From an archaeon (GTDB lineage: Archaea > Thermoproteota > Nitrososphaeria > Nitrososphaerales > CADDZS01), in contig JAKAPU010000135.1 of assembly GCA_021806865.1 (NCBI GenBank), positions 1-7,520 on the forward strand: a stretch of 7,520 nt of DNA. Direction: 5' to 3'. Numbering within the stretch: position 1 is the stretch's first letter; each line of letters opens with the position of its first letter. A program made the translations under genes and the position numbers. The notes under the pieces were generated by a model that had not been told where the DNA came from, did no database searches, and saw nothing but the letters and a program-made list of their open reading frames with translations. Positions 1 through 5,695 of this stretch are shown one piece after another.

Positions 1-82
1 GGTCGACCTCTGTCTCTACCTGCTCTACAAGATGAATAGCCGTTTCCAGCTTGCCCTCCAATTCTGGCTTGGGATTGGTCAT
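1..82 (-). CDS. N-terminal fragment of an unrecognised protein, cut by the left window edge
   Basis: From the ATG at 80-82 the minus strand is open for 27 codons to the window edge. It begins MTNPKPELEGKLETA and continues with a charged stretch rich in Glu, Val and Leu. Hydrophobic residues fall at 8, 12, 16, 18-19, 22 and 26, which suggests an amphipathic helix. The composition is protein-like (Lys, Glu, Leu, Thr, with GAG and AAG/CTG codons) and unlike the Cys/Ser/Arg-rich translations of neighbouring spurious frames. A TATA-like TTTAAT (107-112) lies about 28 bases ahead of the ATG, which would give an almost leaderless transcript. An in-frame ATG at 113-115 would add 11 residues, but that extension has poor composition and would place the TATA-like box inside the gene. 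The family cannot be named from 27 residues. Confidence 0.55.
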   Translation of the reverse strand, partial: MTNPKPELEGKLETAIHLVEQVETEVD

Positions 83-92
83 GTGTCCGTCA

Positions 93-104
93 CAAGAGCT
101 CTTG
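93..104. promoter_or_regulatory. 12-base perfect palindrome, possible operator
   Basis: CAAGAGCTCTTG is a perfect palindrome with no spacer. It lies between the TATA-like box at 107-112 and the ATG at 82, overlapping the expected approach to the transcription start. Archaeal repressors often bind at this position to block TBP/TFB or RNA polymerase recruitment. The palindrome is seen directly; the operator role is inferred from its position. Confidence 0.35.
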
Positions 105-106
105 GA

Positions 107-112
107 ATTAAA
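107..112 (-). promoter_or_regulatory. TATA-like box for the left-edge gene
   Basis: On the minus strand this reads TTTAAT within TGTTTAATTCC. Its centre is about 28 bases upstream of the ATG at 82. Archaeal TATA boxes sit about 26 bases before the transcription start, so the transcript would begin within a few bases of the ATG, and no clear Shine-Dalgarno is needed. The match to the archaeal consensus is only moderate. Confidence 0.3.
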
Positions 113-209
113 CATGAGAGCCTATGATATTTGACACAGGTGGCTGCTATTGTGCGTACGAAAAAGTTTGCTAGTCTATGTGCTATTGCTATTGTTCGAC
201 AAGAAAGAC

Positions 210-234
210 GCGATTGAGTTGCGTAGTCAATCGC
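210..234. repeat. Inverted repeat, 8-base arms with 9-base loop
   Basis: GCGATTGA at 210-217 is the exact reverse complement of TCAATCGC at 227-234, separated by nine bases. On the minus strand it is followed by a pyrimidine-rich GTCTTTCTTG, so it could help end a minus-strand transcript, but the T-run is broken. A regulatory or RNA-structure role is equally possible. Confidence 0.45.
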
Positions 235-369
235 AGATATTACTAACAATTTGGCTCTTACTCGGTGACTCTCACATTGCAGGCCCATGACAGTAAGCTC
301 GCTTGTTCGAAAGCCGCGCTAGGAAATGCGCTAGTCGCACCATTGAAATGAGTATAATGTCTTCTCGTC

Positions 370-401
370 AAAAAGTAAAGGACTAGCTCTTCGCTATCCT
401 T
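370..401 (-). terminator. Hairpin followed by T-run, terminator-like on the minus strand
   Basis: Nine base pairs form between 378-387 and 393-401: AAGGA with TCCTT and TAGC with GCTA, one bulged base at 383 and a five-base loop at 388-392. Read on the minus strand, the stem is followed by TTAC and then five T (374-370). This resembles an intrinsic terminator. Archaeal termination mainly needs the T-run, so the short run of five makes this moderate evidence. It lies about 280 bases past the phosphoesterase stop, so it would imply a long 3' UTR or a separate small RNA between 402 and 682. Confidence 0.4.
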
Positions 402-440
402 CTAAAGACGCTGTAAACTTCTCGTAGGCGGAAGCAATAT

Positions 441-472
441 CTCGTTGCTCATGTCCGATGCGGACTTACGAG
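441..472. repeat. Two-part stem-loop
   Basis: An outer stem pairs CTCGT (441-445) with ACGAG (468-472). An inner stem pairs GTCCG (453-457) with CGGAC (461-465) around a three-base loop ATG. The two stems are separated by an internal loop of seven and two bases. An alternative pairing, AGCAA (433-437) with TTGCT (445-449), would compete with the outer stem. If transcribed, the region could fold in two ways. Confidence 0.35.
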
Positions 473-497
473 AACCTATTTTGAAAATCTACGAACA

Positions 498-527
498 TGA
501 ACGTTCACTCAGTTGCCTAGTTAGGCA
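498..527. repeat. Pair of adjacent palindromes with AGTT periodicity
   Basis: TGAACGTTCA (498-507) is a perfect 10-base palindrome. Six bases on, TGCCTA-GT-TAGGCA (514-527) is a second, with six-base arms. AGTT also recurs at 511, 519, 527 and 531, partly on an eight-base spacing. Adjacent palindromes of this kind suit binding sites for dimeric regulators, but no adjacent gene start is available to be regulated. Confidence 0.35.
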
Positions 528-624
528 GTTAGTTAGTCATCAGGCACTCTGCACTGCGTTCACCCGAATGATGATCTTTCCATCTGATCTGCCAGCAAAT
601 ACGCATTTTGAGATACGCAAACCA

Positions 625-640
625 CTTCTCTCGTGAGAAG
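625..640 (-). repeat. Perfect hairpin downstream of the phosphoesterase stop
   Basis: CTTCTC (625-630) pairs with GAGAAG (635-640) around a four-base loop. On the minus strand it starts about 43 bases after the phosphoesterase stop codon. It is followed by TGGTTTGCG rather than a T-run, so it is not a typical terminator but could stabilise a 3' end. A smaller GCGC-GAA-GCGC hairpin sits at 650-660. Confidence 0.35.
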
Positions 641-682
641 AATTCAATTGCGCGAAGCGCTTACAAGATAAGTTACTATACA

Positions 683-1633
683 TTAGCCTGAGGTCAACAA
701 ATGCGACTTGATCTTGTCTCCCTCGATCTGGCAAATCAAGCCTCGAAGGATACCAGAACCGTACTCGCTTCCTGGATTGAAGCACATCGTTTTACCAACC
801 CTTTCTACGCCCTTCGATTCGTGTATGTGACCATGCAGACCAATAAGCGGACTGTACTTCTCGATCATCTTGCGGGTGGCAATGCTTCCAGCCGAAATCA
901 TTTGAATGTGTCCTCCCTTCAGCGCCGGTTTTAGAGTTTCGTCGAGCATCGGTGCCTGGTCAATGATTGTATCAATCGGAGGCACGTGCAGGTTGAAGAT
1001 GGTCTTCCTCATATCCTTCACATTTGCGCACATTTTCTCTATCTTCTGCTCGAGAACCTCTTCGTCGACCTCACGCGGACTGTTCCAGGGAGTATGGTTC
1101 GCGTAGCCTAGCGTTATCATTTCATTCCCACCGATATCCACAACCTTTTCTTCCGGATTGACAACATAGGTTGAGGAATCGAGAGCTTCGTCAATCTCGA
1201 TTATGTCGTCATTGCCTGGAGATATGTAGCACCCAATCCCCGAATGATCCAATCGCTCCTCCGCAAGCTTCATCCACCGCCTGATTCCCTCTACCATTAG
1301 TTTTGTGAAAAGCCTCTTCACCGAATCTGGTTTTGCCTGTAGCTCCTGGAATTCCTTTCTTCCTGTCACGTACGGGTAAGCCCCAGCGTTTCTAATCGTC
1401 TTGACAGTATCTTCCACTTGCTCGTGACTCTTCAGGGTCATGTCGTTACCAAACAGTGTGCACTTGTGAGTACCGTCATCCTGTTCAACAATCGGGATGA
1501 TCATCTTTCCCGTGATGTCGCCACCGAGCACGAGGACGTTTGCTCCGTAAAATTTGCCCGCGTTTATGAACTTCCGAAAACACACATCAGAACCGTGGAC
1601 GTCGGTGACAAAGAATATTGTTGTCTTACTCAT
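683..1633 (-). CDS. Icc-related metallophosphoesterase (calcineurin-like)
   Basis: A 316-residue protein with the full set of dinuclear-metal motifs of the calcineurin-like phosphoesterase fold. These are D11-x-H13 in TDVHG, G38-D39 in LGGDITG, G140-N141-D142 in PGNDD, H216 in NLHVPP, and G268-H269-x-H271 in GHIH, followed by the usual NPGSEYG turn. The GNDD form in place of GNHD, and the DVHG/GGDITG pairing, match the Icc-related predicted phosphoesterase group (COG2129 type). About 95 mostly helical residues lie between the second and third motifs and may form a cap over the active site. It probably cleaves a phosphomonoester or phosphodiester; the substrate is not predictable. No signal peptide or membrane segment is seen, so it is cytoplasmic. 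The start is supported by AAAGGAG nine bases upstream. It lies 96 bases after the nucleotidyltransferase gene and may share its transcript. Confidence 0.93.
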   Translation of the reverse strand: MSKTTIFFVTDVHGSDVCFRKFINAGKFYGANVLVLGGDITGKMIIPIVEQDDGTHKCTLFGNDMTLKSHEQVEDTVKTIRNAGAYPYVTGRKEFQELQAKPDSVKRLFTKLMVEGIRRWMKLAEERLDHSGIGCYISPGNDDIIEIDEALDSSTYVVNPEEKVVDIGGNEMITLGYANHTPWNSPREVDEEVLEQKIEKMCANVKDMRKTIFNLHVPPIDTIIDQAPMLDETLKPALKGGHIQMISAGSIATRKMIEKYSPLIGLHGHIHESKGVERVGKTMCFNPGSEYGSGILRGLICQIEGDKIKSHLLTSG

Positions 1634-1642
1634 TCGATTGTT

Positions 1643-1649
1643 CTCCTTT
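1643..1649 (-). promoter_or_regulatory. Shine-Dalgarno site of the phosphoesterase gene
   Basis: On the minus strand AAAGGAG ends nine bases before the ATG at 1633. Among the genes here this is one of the clearest ribosome sites. It suggests translation from a leadered, probably polycistronic transcript rather than a leaderless one. Confidence 0.6.
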
Positions 1650-1693
1650 ATCGGAACTCGATTTCTTCAAACACAGAATGTACAAAGACGCTT

Positions 1694-1707
1694 TCAATTC
1701 TAATTGA
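1694..1707. repeat. Short inverted repeat between nucleotidyltransferase and phosphoesterase genes
   Basis: TCAATT and AATTGA are separated by two bases within the 96-base gap. AT-rich arms of six bases can arise by chance. It is recorded because this is the only inter-gene gap in the operon wide enough to hold a separate promoter, and no clear TATA box is visible there. Confidence 0.25.
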
Positions 1708-1729
1708 TTGGTTCTCTCATCCAGGTTCT

Positions 1730-2527
1730 CTACTTTAACTCTGCATTTAGACGCTCAACACCGGGCCTTGAATCTACGACTTCTCTATCAGCCTCTGGCA
1801 ACTGGTACCATTTGACCTTCTCACCAACTTTGGCACGCAATTTCCAAGAAAATGACTTTTCGTGCTCTTCGAGAGTCTTTCTGAGGTCATTGATCTTTGC
1901 ATCGACCAGAGCTTGCTCGTCTAGATTGTTCAGGTAACCGGATAAACTCTTGCTTATCCTGTCTAGGTTCAGCGTAACGGTGCGATACAAACCCCAGTCA
2001 TCGCTGCACAATTTCGATATGTAACTTTGGTTGATTGTATCAGGGCCATCTCTGTCTCCAAGTTGATTGTCCTTCAGAAATGCTATGACATCGCGATATT
2101 CTCTTTCTGTAATCTCGTAGACCTGAAGCTTTGTCAAGAGAAGATCCGCAAGTGGAAGTGTGGTCTTGTCAATGGTCAAACGATTGGTAAAATCGAATTT
2201 GTGACACATCTCAAAAACGTTGAGAAAGATATCCACTCGGCGTTCCCTTTCAATGTCGTTGAATATCAGCCTGGTGTGTCCATTCATGGCGTTGAAAGTT
2301 GTGCGTGGTTGATATCCCAGATCTGTGAACATGTTCTGAATGTGTTTACGTTGATTCCTCAAGCCTATGAAATCAATGTCGACGTAGTGCCTACTGAGAT
2401 TTGCGGAAAGAGAGCTTGGGCTCCGAAGGCGGAACGCAATACCTCCGAGGAGTCTCAGAGTGACACCACGGCCTTCTGCCGCTGCGACTAATCTCCTTGC
2501 CTCAGCCACGGCATCTTGTTCTGTCAT
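1730..2527 (-). CDS. Nucleotidyltransferase-fold protein, AbiEii/DUF1814-like
   Basis: A 265-residue protein with the signature of the DNA polymerase beta-type nucleotidyltransferase fold. It has the G28-G29 turn in LLGGIAFRL, the metal-binding D50-x-D52 in RHYVDIDFI, and a likely third acidic residue D99 in RVDIFL. A following segment LADLLLTKLQVYE with K133 and then YRDVIAF (R145-D146) matches the Lys and Arg-Asp helices of AbiEii-like proteins. The C-terminal 100 residues are helical and charged. Members transfer a nucleotide to RNA, protein or a small molecule, and some are toxins. Here no winged-helix AbiEi-type antitoxin gene is adjacent, so a toxin role is unsupported. The gene begins 21 bases after the permease stop with only a weak AGGA 13 bases upstream, so it is probably translated from the permease transcript. 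The fold is secure; the target is unknown. Confidence 0.8.
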   Translation of the reverse strand: MTEQDAVAEARRLVAAAEGRGVTLRLLGGIAFRLRSPSSLSANLSRHYVDIDFIGLRNQRKHIQNMFTDLGYQPRTTFNAMNGHTRLIFNDIERERRVDIFLNVFEMCHKFDFTNRLTIDKTTLPLADLLLTKLQVYEITEREYRDVIAFLKDNQLGDRDGPDTINQSYISKLCSDDWGLYRTVTLNLDRISKSLSGYLNNLDEQALVDAKINDLRKTLEEHEKSFSWKLRAKVGEKVKWYQLPEADREVVDSRPGVERLNAELK

Positions 2528-2548
2528 ATCAAATTTTTGGTCCTACGT

Positions 2549-4168
2549 TCACTCGGGTGGAATCTCTTTCTGAGCCAATGTGACGTTGAGACCCTTACTC
2601 TTGTAATACGCGTACGAAATGAAGTAGATTATGATTGGAGCTATCAATACCACGAGCACGACGTAAAAGTTCTCCGCGATAAATGGACCGGAGAAGTCTG
2701 GCGTAAAAAGAGCGTACCCCATGTACAATGAGGAAATCATAGAAAGAGCTCCAAGAATACTTATGATTGGCAAGCCCCCTATCTTCTTTTTTGCAATGTT
2801 TGGCGAAGAATCGAACACATCCTTTCTTCTGAACGGAAATAGAATTGCAGAAATTCCAACGATTGTGTACAATAGTGCAAACAGAAAAGTGATGTAAGTG
2901 AAGAGGACCGAGATCGTCGTGAACACCGAGAGGTATGTGATTACGATCGACAAGACGGTCGTGATGATTATCGCTACGTACGGGGAGTGAAACCTGTCAT
3001 CGACCCTGCTCAATGCAGCGGGAACGCTTCTGTCAAACGACCACGCGAACATATTTCTGGTCGAAACGTAGGTGTACGGAACCGCATTAATTAGAATCGA
3101 GAGACCGAAACCAATCGTGATCAAGAAGATCAGAATTGGGTTGGAAGTAAGATAGCCTACAAAGAACTCTGGAAATGCTGGTGGGAGAGTGCTTGGGTAT
3201 GGCACCTGTGGATTGATTCCAAAGAAGATTTGCCCGAACAAGTACGATAACCCGTGGAAAAAGTCGTAGCCGAAAACGTTCTGTGTGACTTCGATGAACA
3301 AAATCAGGAGACCAGCGAAAACAAGAAGAGAAGCGATTATTCCGATGAATTGTGATCTCCGTATGTTTCTTATCTCTCCCGAAAGATAGGCCGAGTAGTT
3401 GAAACCGGTAAAGTTTAGGAACATATAGACGAAACCGAGTAGAGTTCCAGAAAGAACAATAGTATCATTGAATCCACTGCTCGTTGCCGCAGTCATCACA
3501 GAGGTGACGTTGGTACCAGAATTCTGATTGAAATTTGCAACAAAGGTACTGTGGCCAGTAGTTAGGGCGAGTGCTAGATATGCAGCAGCCGCGATAAGGA
3601 CGAATGCCCAGACCACCCTTTGAATCCTGAACGCCGTCTTTGCGCCGAGACCAACGGCAACTGCGACAGCAACAATCAGCCCAACAGCGATTCCAAACAC
3701 AAGCCAACTTCCCTGCTGATTGAGATCTACAAAAATATTCAAGGCGCTCGTGCTTCCTGTGTTAACAAAGATTCCATAAAAATATGCGCCAACTCCCCAC
3801 TGTGTGAATACAGTAACATCTATTGCGATGAATGTGAAGAGGACGAACGTCAGACCAAAGTTTACTATGAACCCCACGACAGGATGTATTACTCTCGCGA
3901 CCCACACATAATCGCCTCCGGTTCTTGGCATTGCGATTGACATAAGGACGTAGGTTAGAGCAATGATTAGAGCAGGTAACAAAGCGGCGACGGTAGACAG
4001 AGAGAGATTCGCAGTGGGATAAAGTGCCATCGCGAACACCATCAGTACAAAGACTCCAAAGAGGTTCATACTCAGGAAATTGAAAACAAAACTATCCAGC
4101 GCTCCTAGCTCTCTCACAAGGCCTGTCGCTTCCCTGACAAAGGTCTGTTCCTTTTTTTGTTGAGTCAT
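2549..4168 (-). CDS. APC-superfamily amino acid/amine permease
   Basis: A 539-residue integral membrane protein with about 12 hydrophobic segments, roughly at 25-50, 56-80, 97-120, 153-175, 184-204, 237-258, 272-294, 334-363, 396-414, 415-443, 467-488 and 498-520. Family marks are the unwound first helix SMNLFG (33-38), PRTGGDYVWVARV (81-93) after helix 2, SGEIRNIRRSQ (263-273), and AWSFDRSVPAALSRVDDRF (375-393). The segment around 297-340 is a long, Phe/Pro-rich outside loop. It likely imports an amino acid or amine by cation symport or exchange. The substrate cannot be read, but position after the aminotransferase and dehydrogenase suggests it supplies their pathway. It starts 6 bases after the dehydrogenase stop, and its ribosome site overlaps that gene's end, implying coupled translation. 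Confidence 0.93.
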   Translation of the reverse strand: MTQQKKEQTFVREATGLVRELGALDSFVFNFLSMNLFGVFVLMVFAMALYPTANLSLSTVAALLPALIIALTYVLMSIAMPRTGGDYVWVARVIHPVVGFIVNFGLTFVLFTFIAIDVTVFTQWGVGAYFYGIFVNTGSTSALNIFVDLNQQGSWLVFGIAVGLIVAVAVAVGLGAKTAFRIQRVVWAFVLIAAAAYLALALTTGHSTFVANFNQNSGTNVTSVMTAATSSGFNDTIVLSGTLLGFVYMFLNFTGFNYSAYLSGEIRNIRRSQFIGIIASLLVFAGLLILFIEVTQNVFGYDFFHGLSYLFGQIFFGINPQVPYPSTLPPAFPEFFVGYLTSNPILIFLITIGFGLSILINAVPYTYVSTRNMFAWSFDRSVPAALSRVDDRFHSPYVAIIITTVLSIVITYLSVFTTISVLFTYITFLFALLYTIVGISAILFPFRRKDVFDSSPNIAKKKIGGLPIISILGALSMISSLYMGYALFTPDFSGPFIAENFYVVLVVLIAPIIIYFISYAYYKSKGLNVTLAQKEIPPE

Positions 4169-4174
4169 TTATGA

Positions 4175-5683
4175 CTACTCCGCGGTCAACGGATGGGGAT
4201 TAATTAGATTATACCACGGCTTCTTCTTTAGCCCCGTTAGGTCATAACTAATGTGTTTAAGTCGGGTGTACTCTTCTAGGGCGTGAGGCGAAAGTTCCTT
4301 TCCTAGACCGCTCTGTTTGAATCCTCCCCAGGGACTTTCTGGATAGACTATCAAGTGCTCATTTATCCACACAGTGCCTGCGTGCATCCTGCTCGCGAAA
4401 TTATGTGCACGGGTAAGGTCTTTTGTCCAAAGAGATCCACTCAGCCCGTAGATAGAATCGTTTGCCAAGTTCAGCGCCTCGTCCTCGTTCTCAAAGCTCA
4501 GCACCGCAGCAACGGGGCCGAATATTTCCTCTTGGGCTATCTTCATATCTTGGTCAACATCCGTGAACACCGTCGGTAGTACGTATGCTCCGCCATCGGT
4601 TGGAGCATTTTTCTTCTTTGTGTCTCCAACGACCAGTTTGGCTCCTTCCTCTAGGCCCTTTTGGACGTAGCCGTCAATCTTTTCCTTGTGTTCGAAAGAT
4701 ACAACTGGACCCATATCAGTTTCCAGATGTTGCGGATTAGACACAACTAGCTTAGATGCGGCCTTTGCAAAGTAGTTGACGAATTTGTCGTGAAGCTTTT
4801 CGTGTACGTATATCCTCGAACATGTTGCGCATACCTGTCCACTGTTGAAGAACGATCCGAATATTGCCCCCTCGATGGCTGATTCCAGATCCGCATCCTC
4901 CATCACTATCAGAGGATTTTTGCCGCCCAGTTCAGTGACTACTCTCTTCACTGATTTGGAAGCAAGCTCCATCACTCGCTTCCCGGTTTCGACTTCGCCC
5001 GTCAAGGAAATCATGTCAATATTCTTGTTCGCTACCATTTCTTCTCCAACCAGGCTTCCTGGTCCCGTGATGACGTTCAGAACTCCTTTTGGCAACACTT
5101 TGCTTGCGATTTTTGCAAACATCAATGTGGTAAGTGGGGTTACACTTGCTGGTTTCACAACCACGGTATTCCCGCTCACCAATGCTGGTGCAATTTTCCA
5201 GCTTGACATTAGCAACGGAAAGTTCCAGGGAACAATCAGACCAGCAACGCCGACTGGCTCTCTCACAGTAAAGTCCAAGACATGAGGCCCCACAGGATTT
5301 ACTTCGCCGAGCTTTCCTCTTGCAATCGAAGCATAATATTCATAGATCTCTGCTGAGAGTCCCACATCGAAATTCTTTGTGCGTCTGATCGGTGAACCGT
5401 GATTTTTTGTTTCCATCTCAGCAAGAACATCATTGTTCTTTCTCAGGAGATCCGCGATGGCCAGAAGGGCCTTGCTTCTTTCTGCGACCGTCTTGGAGCT
5501 CCAAGATTGCGAAGCCTTCTTCGCCGCTTCTGCAGCCTTCTTCACATCACCTTTGTCGGCCTTTGGAACCGTCGCGATTGCGCTTCCGTCAGCCGGGTTA
5601 TAGACCTTGAATGTCTTGCCAGATTCTGAATCGACTTCTTCTCCATCGACGAACATTTTTGCGCTTGTCAGGGCTAATGACAT
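4175..5683 (-). CDS. NAD(P)-dependent aldehyde dehydrogenase (ALDH superfamily)
   Basis: A 502-residue, full-length soluble aldehyde dehydrogenase. Counting from the ATG at 5683, it has the oxyanion Asn N154 in PWNFP, cofactor-binding K177 in VVKPAS, the general base E251 in TELGGKNP, the catalytic nucleophile C285 in GQVCATCSR, and E386 in EEIFGPV. It oxidises an aldehyde to the acid, most like the betaine-aldehyde, semialdehyde and aminoaldehyde branch. The cofactor loop reads SLTGEVETG, with Glu230 where many relatives have Ser (TGS). A GTG at 5702-5704 would add seven residues, but its AAGGAG-like sequence directly abuts it; the ATG has GAGGTG six bases upstream, so I chose the ATG. The aminotransferase stop is 11 bases upstream. 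The likely job is oxidising the aldehyde that the aminotransferase makes. Confidence 0.95.
   Translation of the reverse strand: MSLALTSAKMFVDGEEVDSESGKTFKVYNPADGSAIATVPKADKGDVKKAAEAAKKASQSWSSKTVAERSKALLAIADLLRKNNDVLAEMETKNHGSPIRRTKNFDVGLSAEIYEYYASIARGKLGEVNPVGPHVLDFTVREPVGVAGLIVPWNFPLLMSSWKIAPALVSGNTVVVKPASVTPLTTLMFAKIASKVLPKGVLNVITGPGSLVGEEMVANKNIDMISLTGEVETGKRVMELASKSVKRVVTELGGKNPLIVMEDADLESAIEGAIFGSFFNSGQVCATCSRIYVHEKLHDKFVNYFAKAASKLVVSNPQHLETDMGPVVSFEHKEKIDGYVQKGLEEGAKLVVGDTKKKNAPTDGGAYVLPTVFTDVDQDMKIAQEEIFGPVAAVLSFENEDEALNLANDSIYGLSGSLWTKDLTRAHNFASRMHAGTVWINEHLIVYPESPWGGFKQSGLGKELSPHALEEYTRLKHISYDLTGLKKKPWYNLINPHPLTAE
4178..4181 (-). promoter_or_regulatory. Permease ribosome site inside the end of the dehydrogenase gene
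   Basis: GGAG on the minus strand lies nine bases before the permease ATG and directly abuts the dehydrogenase stop codon (4175-4177). Ribosomes finishing the dehydrogenase would stop on this site, so coupled translation of enzyme and transporter is likely. Confidence 0.5.
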
Positions 5684-5689
5684 GGTGGC

Positions 5690-5695
5690 CACCTC
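5690..5695 (-). promoter_or_regulatory. Shine-Dalgarno site that fixes the dehydrogenase start
   Basis: GAGGTG on the minus strand is six bases before the ATG at 5683 and overlaps the last base of the aminotransferase stop codon TAG (5695-5697). It is a strong match to the 3' end of 16S rRNA and favours the ATG over the upstream GTG at 5704. Confidence 0.65.

Larger units (their letters stand above)
83..682. other. 600-base region without a supported gene, dense in inverted repeats
   Basis: This gap separates the phosphoesterase stop from the left-edge gene start. Open frames here (about 79-288 minus and 445-636 plus) give Cys-, Ser- and Arg-rich translations with no recognisable motif and no good start signal. 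Structures visible by eye are a palindrome at 93-104, a hairpin at 210-234, a hairpin with T-run at 370-401, a two-part stem at 441-472, palindromes at 498-507 and 514-527, and hairpins at 625-640 and 650-660. No tRNA could be folded: TTCGA-containing stretches near 195 and 306 lack a pairing five-base T stem. It may hold the phosphoesterase 3' UTR, a structured RNA or a decayed gene. Confidence 0.5.

Noticed and set aside
79..288. Minus-strand open frame of 69 codons
   Set aside because: Its translation is rich in Cys, Arg and Ser without motif or start signal. It overlaps the start of the better supported left-edge gene in another frame.
300..320. GTTCGA-containing stretch suggestive of a tRNA T loop (also near 193-198)
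   Set aside because: The flanking five bases do not pair, and no acceptor or anticodon stem could be built around either site on either strand.
316..334. GCGCTAG occurring twice, 12 bases apart
   Set aside because: Only seven bases and two copies, with no third unit. Not enough to call an iteron or CRISPR-like repeat.
353..358. TATAAT on the plus strand
   Set aside because: It has no -35 element at the right spacing, and no supported plus-strand gene starts downstream at a fitting distance.
445..636. Plus-strand open frame of about 60 codons (ATG at 451, beginning MSDADLREPILKIYEHER)
   Set aside because: The first 18 residues look plausible, but the rest is Cys- and Ser-rich with no motif, there is no spaced ribosome site or TATA box, and the frame overlaps several hairpins. 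A decayed gene cannot be excluded.
4151..4157. A AAA AAG heptamer in the right phase at the start of the permease, resembling the dnaX -1 frameshift site
   Set aside because: It encodes the Gln-Lys-Lys stretch at codons 4-6. No stem-loop or pseudoknot was seen just downstream, and the zero frame already gives a complete permease.
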